The position numbers were made by a program, and so were the translations under genes. A DNA stretch of 64,000 bases from assembly GCF_037325665.1 (NCBI RefSeq), contig NW_027125834.1, forward strand, positions 7,501-71,500, read 5' to 3'. Of the stretch, positions 33,441-44,420 are shown in pieces. The notes under the pieces were generated by a model. That model saw nothing but the letters and a program-made list of their open reading frames with translations. It ran no database searches and was not told the DNA's origin. The stretch is from Littorina saxatilis. Taxonomy: Eukaryota; Mollusca; Gastropoda; Littorinimorpha; Littorinidae. How positions within the stretch are numbered: position 1 is the stretch's first letter; each line of letters starts with the position of its first letter.

Positions 33441-33740
33441 GCGTGCATCTAATTTATTAATCCATCTCTCACTCTCTCTCGCGATAAAAAACACACACAC
33501 ACACACACAAACATACACTGACACACACATGCGCGCGCATGTTCTCACGTATGCCTTCTTTCATTTCAATAACCTATAAATAAAGATAAAAAAAAGAGTT
33601 TGAATCAGTGAGCTTGTAAACAAACTTTTAATCGTATTGTGTGTGCTCGTATGACGTTAAAAACATCCTGGCGGGAAATGCGGTACAACATCAAAGGTCA
33701 ATTCAAAATAATAGTAGGGTAAAAAAAAAAGGTTGTTGGA

Positions 33741-33866
<126 letters not shown>

Positions 33867-34110
33867 TCGGGAAAAGCGTAACACTGATGCAGAACAGTAA
33901 TACATGCCGGGGAGTGAATGTAAACGTAATAACATAGGTTAAAATACAGCTATAATATTATTGCATCATGTACACTTGGGAGTGTATTATTGTTCTTCAC
34001 ACTGTGAGATTACTTCTGCAGTACACAACACTCTTCTCATGCAGGTCCCGTTATCTTGTTGACACAACTGTGTAACAGAAAGTGCCAGCAGATGCTTTGG
34101 CAGGGCTGGC

Positions 34111-34441
34111 ATGCGTCTGGACCCCCTGAATTCAGTTACTGTTTACAGAGCTAAATCTGTTGACCAGACACATTTTACTAGGAAGTCCTTAGTCAAGAAT
34201 TTGGCGCGAATATTTAACTCTATGTCATGTTGGTTGATCGTTTTCCGGCACTAAGGGTTATCCCATTGTGAAGGGTGGGGTAGAGCCTCTTACATTGGAC
34301 ATCCTTGCAAGTGCAATTCATGGTATGATGGAGATGCTTCTTTACCCATCCAAATTGGATTCTTCCAAACGGTCAGCTGGTCGACGAATCTTGCAGGCGA
34401 AGAGAAGAAAATTTGGAGGGAACCGTTATTCTAAGCCGTGA
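34111..34441 (+). pseudogene. Two short unidentified frames upstream of the P2X7-C-like ORF
   Basis: 34111-34254 encodes 47 residues (MRLDPLNSVTVYRAKSVDQ at the start). An overlapping frame, 34238-34441, encodes 67 residues with no ATG at its start (KGYPIVKGG, LTLDILASAIHG, KRSAGRRILQAKRRKF) and stops 34 nt before the next ORF. The Lys/Arg-rich tail and sharp stop look like the C-terminus of a real protein, possibly the end of a spliced or decayed transposase. I recognise no family. Confidence 0.35.
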
Positions 34442-34474
34442 AGCAAGCGTTCGGTCATACAAAGGTTTTTCATC

Positions 34475-35023
34475 ATGGCTGAGAAAAAAAGATTCGTTGT
34501 GACTGTGGAACTTTCGTCGGATGAATTAGACAGGTTGGAGGCATTTTTCCAGCAAAGTGATGTTGACTTTGATATTTCTGTTGATACTGATTCTGCGGGA
34601 TCGACTAGTTATTCACAAATATCGGAATGTGCAGCCAACCCGGACCCGCCTTTTTATATTCCCGCGCTGGAGGGACGAGAAAGGTGTCCGTTTTGTTTTG
34701 CACAGCCCTGTGTGACGCATGAGGACTTTCGTCAAGGATGGTGGCCGATGGAAAATGTTGAACCACACCGGAAAAATCATCTGTACAGAAAAGACCTGTA
34801 CAGAAGATTCTGGACAATGCTTTACCACCGAGGAGTCTGGAATCTACCTGAATACATTGTGAAGAAAGAAAACGCACTGGAGCTCGACGCACACAGAAGG
34901 AAATTTGTATGGAGTAAAGATAGAGACAAACGCGACATCATGCCGAACTGTGTGATATCTCTTATACGGACATGGTTCCCAAATCCAGCTTGCACCGCCT
35001 ACATGGGTCATTTGTGGGAATAG
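34475..35023 (+). CDS. Stand-alone P2X7 C-terminal (ballast)-like domain protein
   Basis: 182 residues, intact. The N-terminal ~65 are acidic (FVVTVELSSDELDRLEAFF, then DVDFDISVDTDS). The rest resembles the intracellular C-terminal domain of P2X7 receptors (Pfam P2RX7_C): CPFCFAQPCVT near 70, LYRRFWTMLYHRGVW, then RDIMPNCVISLIRTWFPNP and a final YMGHLWE. Stand-alone proteins of this type are common in cnidarians and molluscs. There is no membrane segment, so it is not a channel. ATG at 34475 follows an upstream frame by 34 nt. It sits inside a TTAA-flanked insertion, suggesting either an ORF or cargo of a transposon or a retained host gene. The family assignment is from motif memory only. Confidence 0.55.
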   Translation: MAEKKRFVVTVELSSDELDRLEAFFQQSDVDFDISVDTDSAGSTSYSQISECAANPDPPFYIPALEGRERCPFCFAQPCVTHEDFRQGWWPMENVEPHRKNHLYRKDLYRRFWTMLYHRGVWNLPEYIVKKENALELDAHRRKFVWSKDRDKRDIMPNCVISLIRTWFPNPACTAYMGHLWE

Positions 35024-36079
35024 ACAGAAGTCGTCAAGACCTGTAACGCTCGTGTTTTTTTTAAATGCCTGCATTCCATTTATGTTTGCAAAAAGGTTGA
35101 ACTGAATGTTCGTGTGTGTGTCTCGGTTGAGAAGTAGATCCTGATGTTTTCAAAACAATTTTAAATTTCCTTTTCATGGTCATCTCAACACGAAAATCAT
35201 AACTTACAGGGCGTATAAAACAAAACAAAATATTATGTTCACAAATTAAAAATAAAAACGGACAAAAAGTAGCAGGAAGAATTCAGATGAACACTGGATA
35301 TAAAAAGCGGTCAACTCTGTGCTTTCTCAGTGCTCAACGAACGTTGGTGTTAGGTATCAGCTCCAGCGGCAGTGGCCGCCAGTGACCGGAATGTTGGGGT
35401 CGTACGCCATCTGGATGACGTATTCCAGGTGGTGGGTTCTTACAGCAGGAACTATTTTTAGGATTCGGACGTTGCCTACGGCTATCATTGGCGCCGCACA
35501 CTTTGGTTGACTGACAGCCGTTTGATTTTGAATTCAAACTTGGTGAGTGAGAATTTTTTTCTGAAAAAGCATGTTAGAAGGTTGTTTGTGATAAAATTTT
35601 GAACTGCATGTGTAGTGTTCATGCAGATGTAATCACTCGCACAATTTTGTGATTGTTGTTGTACTGCTGCCGTCGTACTTTACAAAAACTTGGTTCAAAC
35701 GAGAGCTCGTTCCATCAAAGCACCCAATCACAAACTGGTCGTGGCACGCGCCAGTCTGCTTTTATACCCGGCCCTCGGCCTTAAAGTTGGATTTTTAAAG
35801 CCATACCGGGCTATAGCGTCTACCTGTTCTGTTGGTATTAGGTGTGCGGTGCACAGCTCCCCCCACCAGGTGGAGCAGTAGCCCTTCGCTCCCGGCGGGG
35901 CGAAGCTGGCGGTCGCGCACACCAGGGTAAAGGGTGTTAGTGTTGGATTTTTTTTTTTTTTTAATTTTTCTTAAAGCCATACGGCTATACAGTCTACCGA
36001 CAGACTGTTTACTTTAGTTTGATTGGAGATACATTTTATGACACTCAGGACTATGGTTTAAAAACAGTACGCCGTATCA

Positions 36080-36360
36080 GAGTGATATATAAATATAGCA
36101 TACATTCCTGACATGACTCCACCCTAATTCTGCGTGCTGGTGCAGGCATGGTGAAGGTGTGAGATTGTGTTGTTTTATGTAGCGGTCAAGTGTTGGGAAT
36201 ATTGTTCTGATTTCTTCACAGTCACTGAAAATGTGTTCAAATGAGATATTCGTACCACACTCACACACCTCATGAGGACTCTGGCTTTTATAGCTAACGG
36301 GGCTTCCTCCCACGTCACCCTAGCAGGACCAATGAGAATCTCGCTCTGGCAGCGCGGGAG
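36080..36360 (-). pseudogene. L3 ORF2 C-terminal fragment
   Basis: Minus strand. Reads VCECGTNISFEHIFSDCEE and continues to LHQHAELGWSHVRN, the C-terminal cluster of ORF2, in good agreement with L2 19690-19830. Upstream of about 36265 the frame shifts, and ILIGPARVTWEEAP can be read (the LRIGHTRLTH-like motif before the cysteine cluster in I-type LINEs). Confidence 0.8.
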
Positions 36361-36397
36361 CAAAAGGGAGGGGAGGTGGAGGGCTCCGAGCCTGCTG

Positions 36398-36955
36398 CAG
36401 GCATGGGAATTGTCCGCCGAATGGCGGATTTCCGCCGAATTTTTTTTTTGTTCCGCCGAAAATGCAAAAGTGTCCGCCGAAAAAATAAAGGGGGGAGGCA
36501 CACAAAAAAAGCACCGGTTACTTTGGCCTTTGCGCAAAAGCCCGCGAAAACTTTCCGTACTTTGTTCACGCACTGCTACCGCCCGCCTCAGTTATTGAAC
36601 TATTATGTTTGAAAGTAAACCAGATTGCACAGATTGTGTTACAAGTTACATTTTCCTGTTTGTCTCAACAGATAAATTTTTTTACAAATTTAAACCATAT
36701 ATAATACATGTAAGCAACATTTGGTACATTTTTGTACTAAAAACTCTGATTCTAAAAACAGAATTTAATGGCAAACTTGGAGCTCAGATGACACCAGATT
36801 GCACCATCTGGGTTCTTTGGAGAAAAAAAAATTCCGGGGGGGCATGCCCCCGGACCCCCCTAGTAAGGCTAGGCGCTTCGCGCCGTCGACTTGACGCTTC
36901 GCGTCTTCAGTTATAAATTTTCCGCCTTTTTTACAATTTTCAATTCCCATGCCTG
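36398..36955. mobile_element. G-A: TIR element CAGGCATGGGAATTG
   Basis: 558-bp element with perfect 15-bp terminal inverted repeats, flanked by CTGCTG on both sides; because of the repeat the duplication length is ambiguous. It is an internally deleted version of 41529-42522. It holds four CCGCCGAA-type units near its left end (36410-36480) and, at 36835-36890, the GC-rich block also found inverted in F1. Confidence 0.88.
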
Positions 36956-38186
36956 CTGCTGCCAGCCTCCTTACAAACTGAAGTTAAATTCCTCAAATAT
37001 ACACAAAAGTTCTTCTTGTAAGAAAACCCACATGAAAAATGATGTACAAACATATGTCATTAAATGACAAACCTTACAACGTATCCGTAGATACCAAACA
37101 CTTGTAGGTAGACAAAAACGCAGACGAACTGCAAAACTTCCAATTACACTGTCTCTCAGTTAAAGACTGAGCAATTATGTTACACACAAAAATACTTCTT
37201 CTTTATTATACAAAACGTACGCTAGACGTTCGTATCAGACGGCAAATCCATGCCCATAAAAACCCCACAGAAACGCTGCGTGCTCAAAGCAACAACGGCC
37301 CTTGCCATATTAACAAAAACGTCGGCACACACCGGTTTCATCCGTCTTTATACATTCGCATTAGCCACATATATGATTAACATAGCGCCTACATTCTACT
37401 GAATAAATGGATACATGTATGGAATATACGAATAAAAGAAATACTGAGGAAAATAATGGCAAAATAAAATAGCCTGGAGAGAGAGAGAGAGAGAGAGAGG
37501 GGGGATATGCGTTTGTGAGTATAGCAGGAGGAAACGTCAAGCCTAGTAATCAACAAACTAAAGAATGGGGTGCATGGAAAACGACTGAAAGAGAGGGTAA
37601 GAAGAGCACGCCCCTCTTCACTAAACCTTCATAAAAACTGACCGTAAAACTTAACAAAGATGGTCCTACAACAAAAAGGGACGTTATGTGTTGTATCCAA
37701 AAACGATGTGATTTAAACATTACAAGAAAAAAGGTAGGGCAAAGAAGATCCTAAAATCTCCAACACGAATCATTTCCAAAAGCTACTTGGGGGCGGGTAA
37801 AGTCCAGTTGCGGGAGGGGAGGGGGGGACTAGAACAAAGGCCCCTCTGTGGTCAGTCGGCTTCCTAGGGCCAGCCACGCTCGCCTCAGCAACACATGTGA
37901 AAGTAATTAACTCGCTCGGTACCGGAGTTTTGCTAAGGAATAGAGTAAAACTCAGGTTTGGCTGCACAAAAGTTGTCGGCTTAAAATGACCTACTTTCTC
38001 TGCTCAACGCACGGGCTATTCGTACTATATCTCCTCTTGTACACTTACAAGGCTCCTATGGGGAAAATAAGAGATACCAACAAAAAATGTGTGTGCACTG
38101 CACTTCAAGTTTCTCCACTGACACACACACACACACTGCACACACACCGACACAGTGACACTCACACACACACACACACAGTCACC

Positions 38187-38218
<32 letters not shown>

Positions 38219-39000
38219 GGCACACAGTGACACCCACACAGGCTCAGCCACGAACAGAAGAGAGCGTTTTGGCGGGTTATAAGGCGGATGAAAGCGAAAG
38301 TAAAAGTTAAAAAAACCGGAAGTGAGCCGTGTATGTCGCAACTGAACCTTCAATTGTAAATAATTACTATCGCGTTACTATTGTTACGGTCAGATGTCAG
38401 AAATCAACATCACTTACTAGTATAACCTGCTTGTGTTTAATTTAAGTTTTGAGCGACACCGATCGATTTCCATTCTGAACCATCGCTATCGGAAGTCACG
38501 TTTCTTCGATCTCTACAGAAGTTGTTTGAGCGAAGTAAGGCATGGCCGGAGATAGGAGTAATTGACGAGTACGTACACTATTTCTTCAGCTGTGGCACTG
38601 CGGGCATTCTATGCTGCAGAGCACACAAATAAAGGTGAGCAAATTAAATTATTTAATTATGTGTGGCAATTTCGTTTAAATTAAAACTGAAAGGTTTTGC
38701 ATGAGCAGCCTAAATTCGCACAAGTTGATGCTATCTGTGCTACTTCTTCTTCTTCTTCTTCTTCTTCTTAATTTCTTGAGAGCAACTAGCCTCATTTGGT
38801 TGGTGCGCCTAATTTCCCTAGTGCGAAAGATAAAGTGGATAGTGTTCCTGTGGAAATAATAACATGGGAGGGTTGGTAGACAAGCTTGCTTTACGTGATT
38901 TGCCCTGGCGCCCAATTTCGGGCCCGGCTGAGGGGCTGGCCTACCAGTACCACTGCAGTGCTACCTATTATCCAGGCATCTTAGCCACTTTAGTGAAGGG
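36956..39000. other. Spacer with microsatellites, no gene recognised
   Basis: Contains (GA)n at 37480-37500, (CA)n at 38118-38225 and (TTC)n at 38742-38770. At 38541-38632 there is a short open stretch followed by a donor-like AAATAAAG/GTGAGC, but it lacks a coding pattern. Confidence 0.5.
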
Positions 39001-39248
39001 AACGTTGAAGTGACAATGACTAGGTTTAAAATGTCCCTTATCAGAAAGTTCAACCTCAGTCCTTTGATGTTTATTGAACACATTTTCATATAAAGTTGGC
39101 GCTTCATACGGAAACATGGCTTTGAAATAGCCTTGACCCACAAGTCAGCAGCGAATGTGATAAACGGGTTATCTCCCCTGAAAAGCGAAGCAAGCTTCGA
39201 AGATGGTGACGATGGAAAAGAGAAGAACTGTGAGCGAACTGCGAAAGG

Positions 39249-39839
39249 TGTGTGTGGGTGTGTGTGTGTGATGTGTGTCAGTGTGTGTGTATATGCGCGT
39301 GCTGTGTGTGATGTGTGTCAGTGTGTGTGTATGCGCGTGCTGTGTGTGTGTGTGGCTGTGCTTGCATGAGCTTGTGTGTGTGTGTGTGTGAGAGAGAGAC
39401 AGAGAGCGATAGTGAGAGTAGGGTATGGTTGTTGGTGAAAGTTGAGTTGGACGCTGGGGTTGGGCGGGTGTGTGTGTCAGAGAGGGTTGTGTGTGTGTGT
39501 GTGTGGGGGGGGTGGACTGCGTGTGTGTGTTTATTTGTGTGTGTGAGGGTTTGTGTGTGTGTGTGTGGGGGGGGGGTTGACTGCGTGTGTGGGTTTATTT
39601 GTGTGTGTGAGGGTTGTGTGTGTGTGTGGGACTGCGTGTGTGTGTTTATTTGTGTGTGGTGTGTGTGTGCCTTTCGCCTTGTATTGAGGAAATTAAACTG
39701 CGTTTGCGTATTATGTGTGTGTTTGCAAGCGTGCGTGTATGTTAGACATATCTCAGTAGGTGTGTGTATGTGCGCGTACGTACAATGTGTGTGCGTGCGC
39801 GTGTGTGTTTGTGTATGTATGTATGTATGTATGTATGTA

Positions 39840-39879
<40 letters not shown>

Positions 39880-39880
39880 A
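39249..39880. repeat. (GT)n compound microsatellite/minisatellite
   Basis: About 600 bp of GT-rich tandem repeats. Longer units are visible: a ~40-bp unit around GATGTGTGTCAGTGTGTG (39269 and 39310) and a ~60-bp unit with GACTGCGTGTGTG and TTTATTTGTGTGTG (three copies, 39510-39660). It ends in (GTAT)n and (GT)n. Confidence 0.95.
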
Positions 39881-40218
39881 GATAAACAAACTATCAAGAA
39901 CAAAACAAAACTGAACAAACGAAATGTTTTCCCCCCAACTCTGATTATTGCTTGTTTCGGAGACGACTGTGATTTTGACTTTTTGAGTAAGCCTACACGA
40001 ACACACAAGCTCAATACAGCCGGCAACAAGTTCGCCGGTCGGGGCAGTGAAATACTATTTCAAATAGATCTATTTCACTAAGAATGTCAATGGATATAGG
40101 GCAACATACTTATTTTTTAAATCAGTGATTGATTAGATCGTCATATTTTTGTGACACTGAGACCAAACCATCAAAAAATTAGCAATAGGCCTTGAATCAA
40201 AGTCGTGCGAGATCTGAC

Positions 40219-40431
40219 CTTGCTGCAAATGTACGTGTACGACTTGATTGTGTTGACGTTCAACTGGTAAGCTGGGCGATTGCAGGCTTTTATCCAGCGA
40301 AGGCAGCGATCTAGATGGTACAGATGCTTTCCCGGTTTCACAAATGGGATGAATTTCACGCCAACACAGCGTTCAGGATACCTATCATCCGTTTTACATT
40401 GTCCCCAAGCACAGCGCTTGTTAGGCGGCAT
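40219..40431 (-). CDS. THAP-domain exon 1
   Basis: Minus strand, ATG at 40431. 71 residues form the start of a THAP zinc finger: MPPNKRCAWGQC, then GVKFIPFVKPGK, DRCLRWIKACNRP and SYTYICSK. THAP fingers bind DNA through a C2CH zinc site. Here CAWGQC and ICSK supply the cysteines, and the final His (CSKHF) must lie in the next exon. The exon ends in a good splice donor, AAG/GTCAGA (GT at 40218-40217), in phase 0. No continuation is recognisable downstream. THAP domains occur in host regulators and at the N-terminus of P-like and Kolobok-like transposases. Its location in an arm-specific insertion favours the latter, but this is unproved. Confidence 0.7.
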
Positions 40432-40993
40432 TTGTGTGTGTTTGCTTCCTAAAACAAGGGAAGTAACTCCCAGAGCCTCGATATGTGGATATGGTTAATT
40501 GACCCTAATCCTTCTTTGGGCTCTGTAAATGTCGTTTGGGGCTTATGGTTGTAAACTGGTATCTACTGGTCACCCCAATGTATAAACTGAAAACTCTTTC
40601 TGCACCAGAACACGCAGAAAGGATTGTATCTGCCTGATGTCTGATGCTTTTCAAAATCCCCAACCACTAACACCTTCAAAACGGACTTTACCTGACACTG
40701 TTGTTTTTCCCTATATAATCCTTACTATTTTTCCGAGACGTCGTCGTGTTGTGTATTTAGCTTGCCACAACCTCATACATGGTCCTAAAAGTTCAAGTTG
40801 AAGAAAATACTAAAGATAAATGAACAAGCTGACGCAGTGTCATTCGCACCGTGAATCCCCCCATGGGAACATACTAAAGTCTGGTTCCAAATAGGCTCAA
40901 TTTCCTTCTATTTCTTTGTATTTCTCCCTCGTAGGGGTGGGAGTGTTCAAACCAAAGGCACCTTTAAACCAAAACTCATATCACACATCTTAC

Positions 40994-41390
40994 TTCTTCT
41001 TCTTCTTGGCGTTCGCAGAGGTTACACAATCAGTCCAGCACTGGTGATAAATGTTGTCGTTTTCTCCAACTCCTGTCGACTGCCGTATAGTTTGGTCTGC
41101 AAGGGAGTTGGTGACGGCCACACTTCTTTTCGTTCCTCATCTAGTAAGGGACATCGCTGTAAGATGTGTTCCGCTGTTTGGTCCTCTTGACCGCAGGCAC
41201 AGGTTGGTGATGGCGCCAGCTTGAACTTTCGGTTCATGTGAGCATTGAGCCTGTTGTGGCCAGTACGCAGCCTGATGAGGTTGACTTGCTGCTCTCTGGA
41301 CATTGTGTGGTAGTCATCTCTGTTTGTCCTTGGCCTCATCAATGCCTTGATGATTGTCTTCTGCTCACTAAAGCTGACACTGTTTTCAGG
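40994..41390 (-). mobile_element. 5'-truncated LINE fragment with 11-bp TSD
   Basis: Minus strand, 397 bp. It encodes the C-terminal end of a LINE ORF2 (LIRLRTGHNRLNAHM, CACGQEDQTAEHILQRC, LITSAGL-like end at 41022) and ends in an AAG-repeat tail. It is flanked by ACACATCTTAC at 40983-40993 and 41391-41401. The right palindrome arm (45760-45780) shows the empty site with one copy. The family is unlike L1-L3 (Jockey/I-like by the LRTGH motif). Confidence 0.92.
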
Positions 41391-41528
41391 ACACATCTTA
41401 CAATACTAAGACACTCAGCAGTGAAAGGGTGTCTGCTGGTAAAAAATTACAAACAATCCTAAAAGTACTTCACTACTAAACGTGCTTTTAAAAAGAGCCG
41501 TTATTTTTCCCTCTATAATCAGTATTGT

Positions 41529-42522
41529 CAGGCATGGGAATTGTCCGCCGAACGGCGGATTTCCGCCGAAATTTTTGTTTGTTCCGCCGGAAAAGCAAAA
41601 GTGTCCGCCGAAAAAATAAAGGGGGGAGGCACACAAAAAAAAGCACCGGTTACTTTTGCTTTAGCGCAAAAGCCCGCGAAAACTTTGTTCACGCACTGCT
41701 ACCGCCCGCCTAAGTTACTTGAACTTTGAGTGAAACAGCTCGCTGTTGATTCGCGGGCACGCTATAGGATTCGCGGGCACGCAACAGCATTGAAGTGATT
41801 GAACGCAGTGTACCAGTGAAAATGTCGATCGCGCGTGTTGTATAACGTGGTCAAAGATTCGATGACACTGGATGCGCGAACAAATGGAAATGGGAGTGGG
41901 TGTCGGCTGTTGTGGAAGTGAATTGAGACAAACAGCGCGTCGGCACCCGATTTAGAAAAATTGATGTCCGTGGTTCAGCATGTGCATCGTCTGCAACACC
42001 TACTAACTGTTACTGACCATCTCCGCAGGAAGAAGCACATTGAAACGTGCTCTTCTCTGAAGAACAATCAACGTTTGCCAGGTGGGTTTTTTTCTGCTCA
42101 AGTAAGGCACAGTGCTCCTGAATTGTTGGATTTTCCTTCGATTTTATACGGCAGAAGAAGAACAGATTTTGGCTCAAGTCAAGCGAAGAACACCGCTTAC
42201 AAGTTACATTTTCCTGTTTGTCTCAACAGATCAATTTTTTAACAAATTTCAACCATAAATATACATGTATATATTTTTTTTCTTCAAAAAATCAAAAATT
42301 GGTACTAAAAACTCTGATTCTAAAAACAGAATTTAATGGCAAACTTGGAGCTCAGATGACACCAGATTGCACCATCTGGGTTCTTTGGAGAAAAACATTT
42401 CCGGGGGGACATGCCCCCGGACCCCCCTAGTAAGGCTAGGCGTTTCGCGCCGTCGACTTGACGCTTCGCGTCTTCAGTTAAAAATGTTCAGCCTTTTTTA
42501 CAATTTTCAATTCCCATGCCTG
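41529..42522. mobile_element. G-B: longer CAGGCATGGGAATTG element, 5-bp TSD
   Basis: 994 bp with the same 15-bp ends as 36398-36955 and a perfect ATTGT duplication (41524-41528, 42523-42527). The right palindrome arm (about 45645) shows the site with a single ATTGT. It has ~430 bp that the short copy lacks, including two 20-bp direct repeats of ATTCGCGGGCACGC (41739-41778). The GC-rich block at 42400-42480 is shared with F1. Confidence 0.92.
41961..42130 (+). pseudogene. Possible BED/U1-type zinc-finger remnant in G-B
   Basis: One frame encodes CIVCNT (about 41978-41995), and the next frame continues with TVTDHLRRKKHIETCSS. Together they show the C-x2-C...H-x4-H spacing of BED-type fingers found at the N-terminus of hAT transposases. 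The two parts are in different frames and the stretch is short. It would fit the 5-bp duplications and CAGG ends of the hAT5-like group. Confidence 0.35.
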
Positions 42523-43365
42523 ATTGTGTTTTCTGCGAACATGTAGTCTATTTAGATGGTTGTCATGTGCACATGAGTTGCTAAAGCGTTTTCAGTTGGG
42601 CCATATGTCGAAAAGCAAAGAATTAGCCATTTGAAAACCATCAGAACTGTCACACAAAAATAACATTTACCTATCTCACCAACTGACCAAACATAGGGCG
42701 TTTCCTTATGTATTCTGTATTGTCGTGTTTTTTGTAGCATACTTGTGAAACCAGCCACCACTGTTGTAAATGATACTTTAAAGAGCATTATTTCATTTTT
42801 ACAGTTGAAGGACAACCTGGACTGCCGTATATTACAGCTGTTTTACAATCAGCCAAAATTTTCTTAACAAACGTATGTTTAAGAACAACTCCCATAGTGA
42901 AATTGAAGGAAAACAAAGTGAAAACCCCCCTGCCATAGAGGAGCTAAAGAATCAACAATAAACGACTGCATGGATAGCTTGATGCACGAATGCATTGCGG
43001 ACATGTTTGTCTCCAACCAAGAGAAAGTTCCAAAAAATCCCTTTTGTGCTTCTTATTATACAGTGACGTCAAAGACAGCCTTTTCTGCTGTTCATACATT
43101 CAGGGGTTATGGTTACACTAAACGACGTAGTTGTAGCCATACTGCCATCCAGATTTATTTTTTCCTTGCGAGCAGTCACAGGGTGTTTGTGCTGTCTGCC
43201 AACCGTCAGACGACCCCGCCCAAGTCTGTTAAGGGACCGTTTGACCGTTATAGAACGCGTCTTTTTGATTTTTTAGCACATTTGGAAACGGTTGATTTTT
43301 ATCCCTACCATTGTTTCCAAACATTATATAGGAATGTTTTGTGAACAACGGATAATAGCCGCTAC

Positions 43366-44220
43366 TCGCATGTGTAGCAAAAGTGAGCGTACATACTCAC
43401 CCTGGTCGTACAGCCGTTGTCCGTTGCCCGTCTTCATCTGTCTGTACAAATCATTACCTTTGGATTTTTCTCGAACGCTATGAAGTGAAGAAACACCAAA
43501 TGTTGCAAAATGTTGTATGACCCCAAGAGCTCAAAAAAGATACTTGAGAACCTTGACCTTACCTTAAGGTCAAGGTCACAGGGAGAATGAATGTGGTCTA
43601 AAAACTGCAAAATTTCACATTGTGCCAGTTTTCTGGAAAACAAATTAAAAACAGCGGGCTTAGTTTTGTATGGTATACAAGAAAAAGAAAGCCTTATCTT
43701 CTGATACCATTTTGGTTGACCTCGCTTCAATGTCAAGGTCACAGGAGTCCTTCAAAGTTGAATTGTATACATGTTTTGAAGTGACCTTGACCCTGAACTA
43801 TGAAAAAAATCTTTCAAACTTCATAATTGTGTGGGGCACATGTTATATACTGATATTGAGCCACATTTAGTCACATATCATCAAGGTCAAGGTCACTTTG
43901 CCCCTTATGAAATGTGACTGAAACGGGCAATTGAATCACTAAAAGTGACAATGTCTCTTTGTAGAAAGTGCCAATAAGTATGTTTATGCTTCCTATGTCT
44001 TGAATTGATAGCCTTGTGATGTGTGACCTTTGATGATCTTGACCTTGGCCAAAGGTCATGTGTAATTTGGTAGGAAAAATCTGTAAACCAGTTCTAATAG
44101 TGTACAATGTCCTTGCCAGCTTCAGTTGTTAGACCTTCACCTTCAAGGTCACCTGAAGGTCAAGGTCACTTTAAGACAAAGGTCAAACATGAGAGTCGCA
44201 TGGGCTTTGCTTTGTTAAGA
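43366..44220 (+). repeat. R2: TCAAGGTCA-rich repeat element
   Basis: Same family as 49176-49978: it begins CTCGCATG...AGCAAAAGTGAG and ends GAGAGTCGCATGGGCTTTGC. It carries many direct and inverted AAGGTCAAGGTCA units. Its first ~390 bp lie in the left palindrome arm and recur inverted at 44421-44815. Confidence 0.85.
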
Positions 44221-44420
44221 TATTTTACCAAGACACATGGATTTCTTTACCCGGCTTGGTCACATTTTTCATAGGGGTCAATGTGACCTTGACCCTAACG
44301 ATATGTGACCAGATGTGGCTCACTATGAAATTCTAACAAACGCCCCACTCAGTGTTTAAGTTTGTAAGAGATATCGTCCATAGTAAAGTTAAAGGGGCAA
44401 GCTCACATCAAAATATGTCT

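Larger units (their letters stand above)
39129..40497 (-). mobile_element. Insertion in the left palindrome arm carrying a THAP exon
   Basis: Absent from the right arm, which reads GGCTTTGAAAT/TGACCC (minus sense) at 46260-46275. A 3-bp AAT duplication is compatible. Inward from the two edges, GGGAGTTACTTCCCTTG and GGGTTATCTCCCCTG are similar and could be subterminal repeats. The content is GT-rich microsatellite and one THAP-coding exon close to the right edge. It may be a THAP-type DNA transposon remnant, or host DNA deleted from the other arm. Confidence 0.5.
39001..43759. repeat. Left arm of a large palindrome
   Basis: Reverse complement of 44421-46390. After removal of three insertions absent from the right arm (39129-40497, 40994-41401 with one TSD copy, 41529-42527 with one TSD copy) both arms measure close to 1.97 kb. 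Differences are a few percent by eye, while about 260 bp around 42970-43210 appear identical. Spacer: 43760-44420. Confidence 0.92.

Noticed and set aside
34605-35074. Minus-strand frames opposite the P2X7-C-like ORF
   Set aside because: Shadows of the plus-strand coding sequence, which has the recognisable motifs.
38541-38634. Possible small exon ending AAATAAAG/GTGAGC
   Set aside because: The donor is good but the frame after the only ATG closes after a few codons and nothing connects to it.
42970-43344. Open frame of 124 codons, also found in the other palindrome arm (44971-45210)
   Set aside because: Its conservation only reflects the near-identical inverted arms. No domain, no homologous pattern I recognise, and it ends differently in the two arms.
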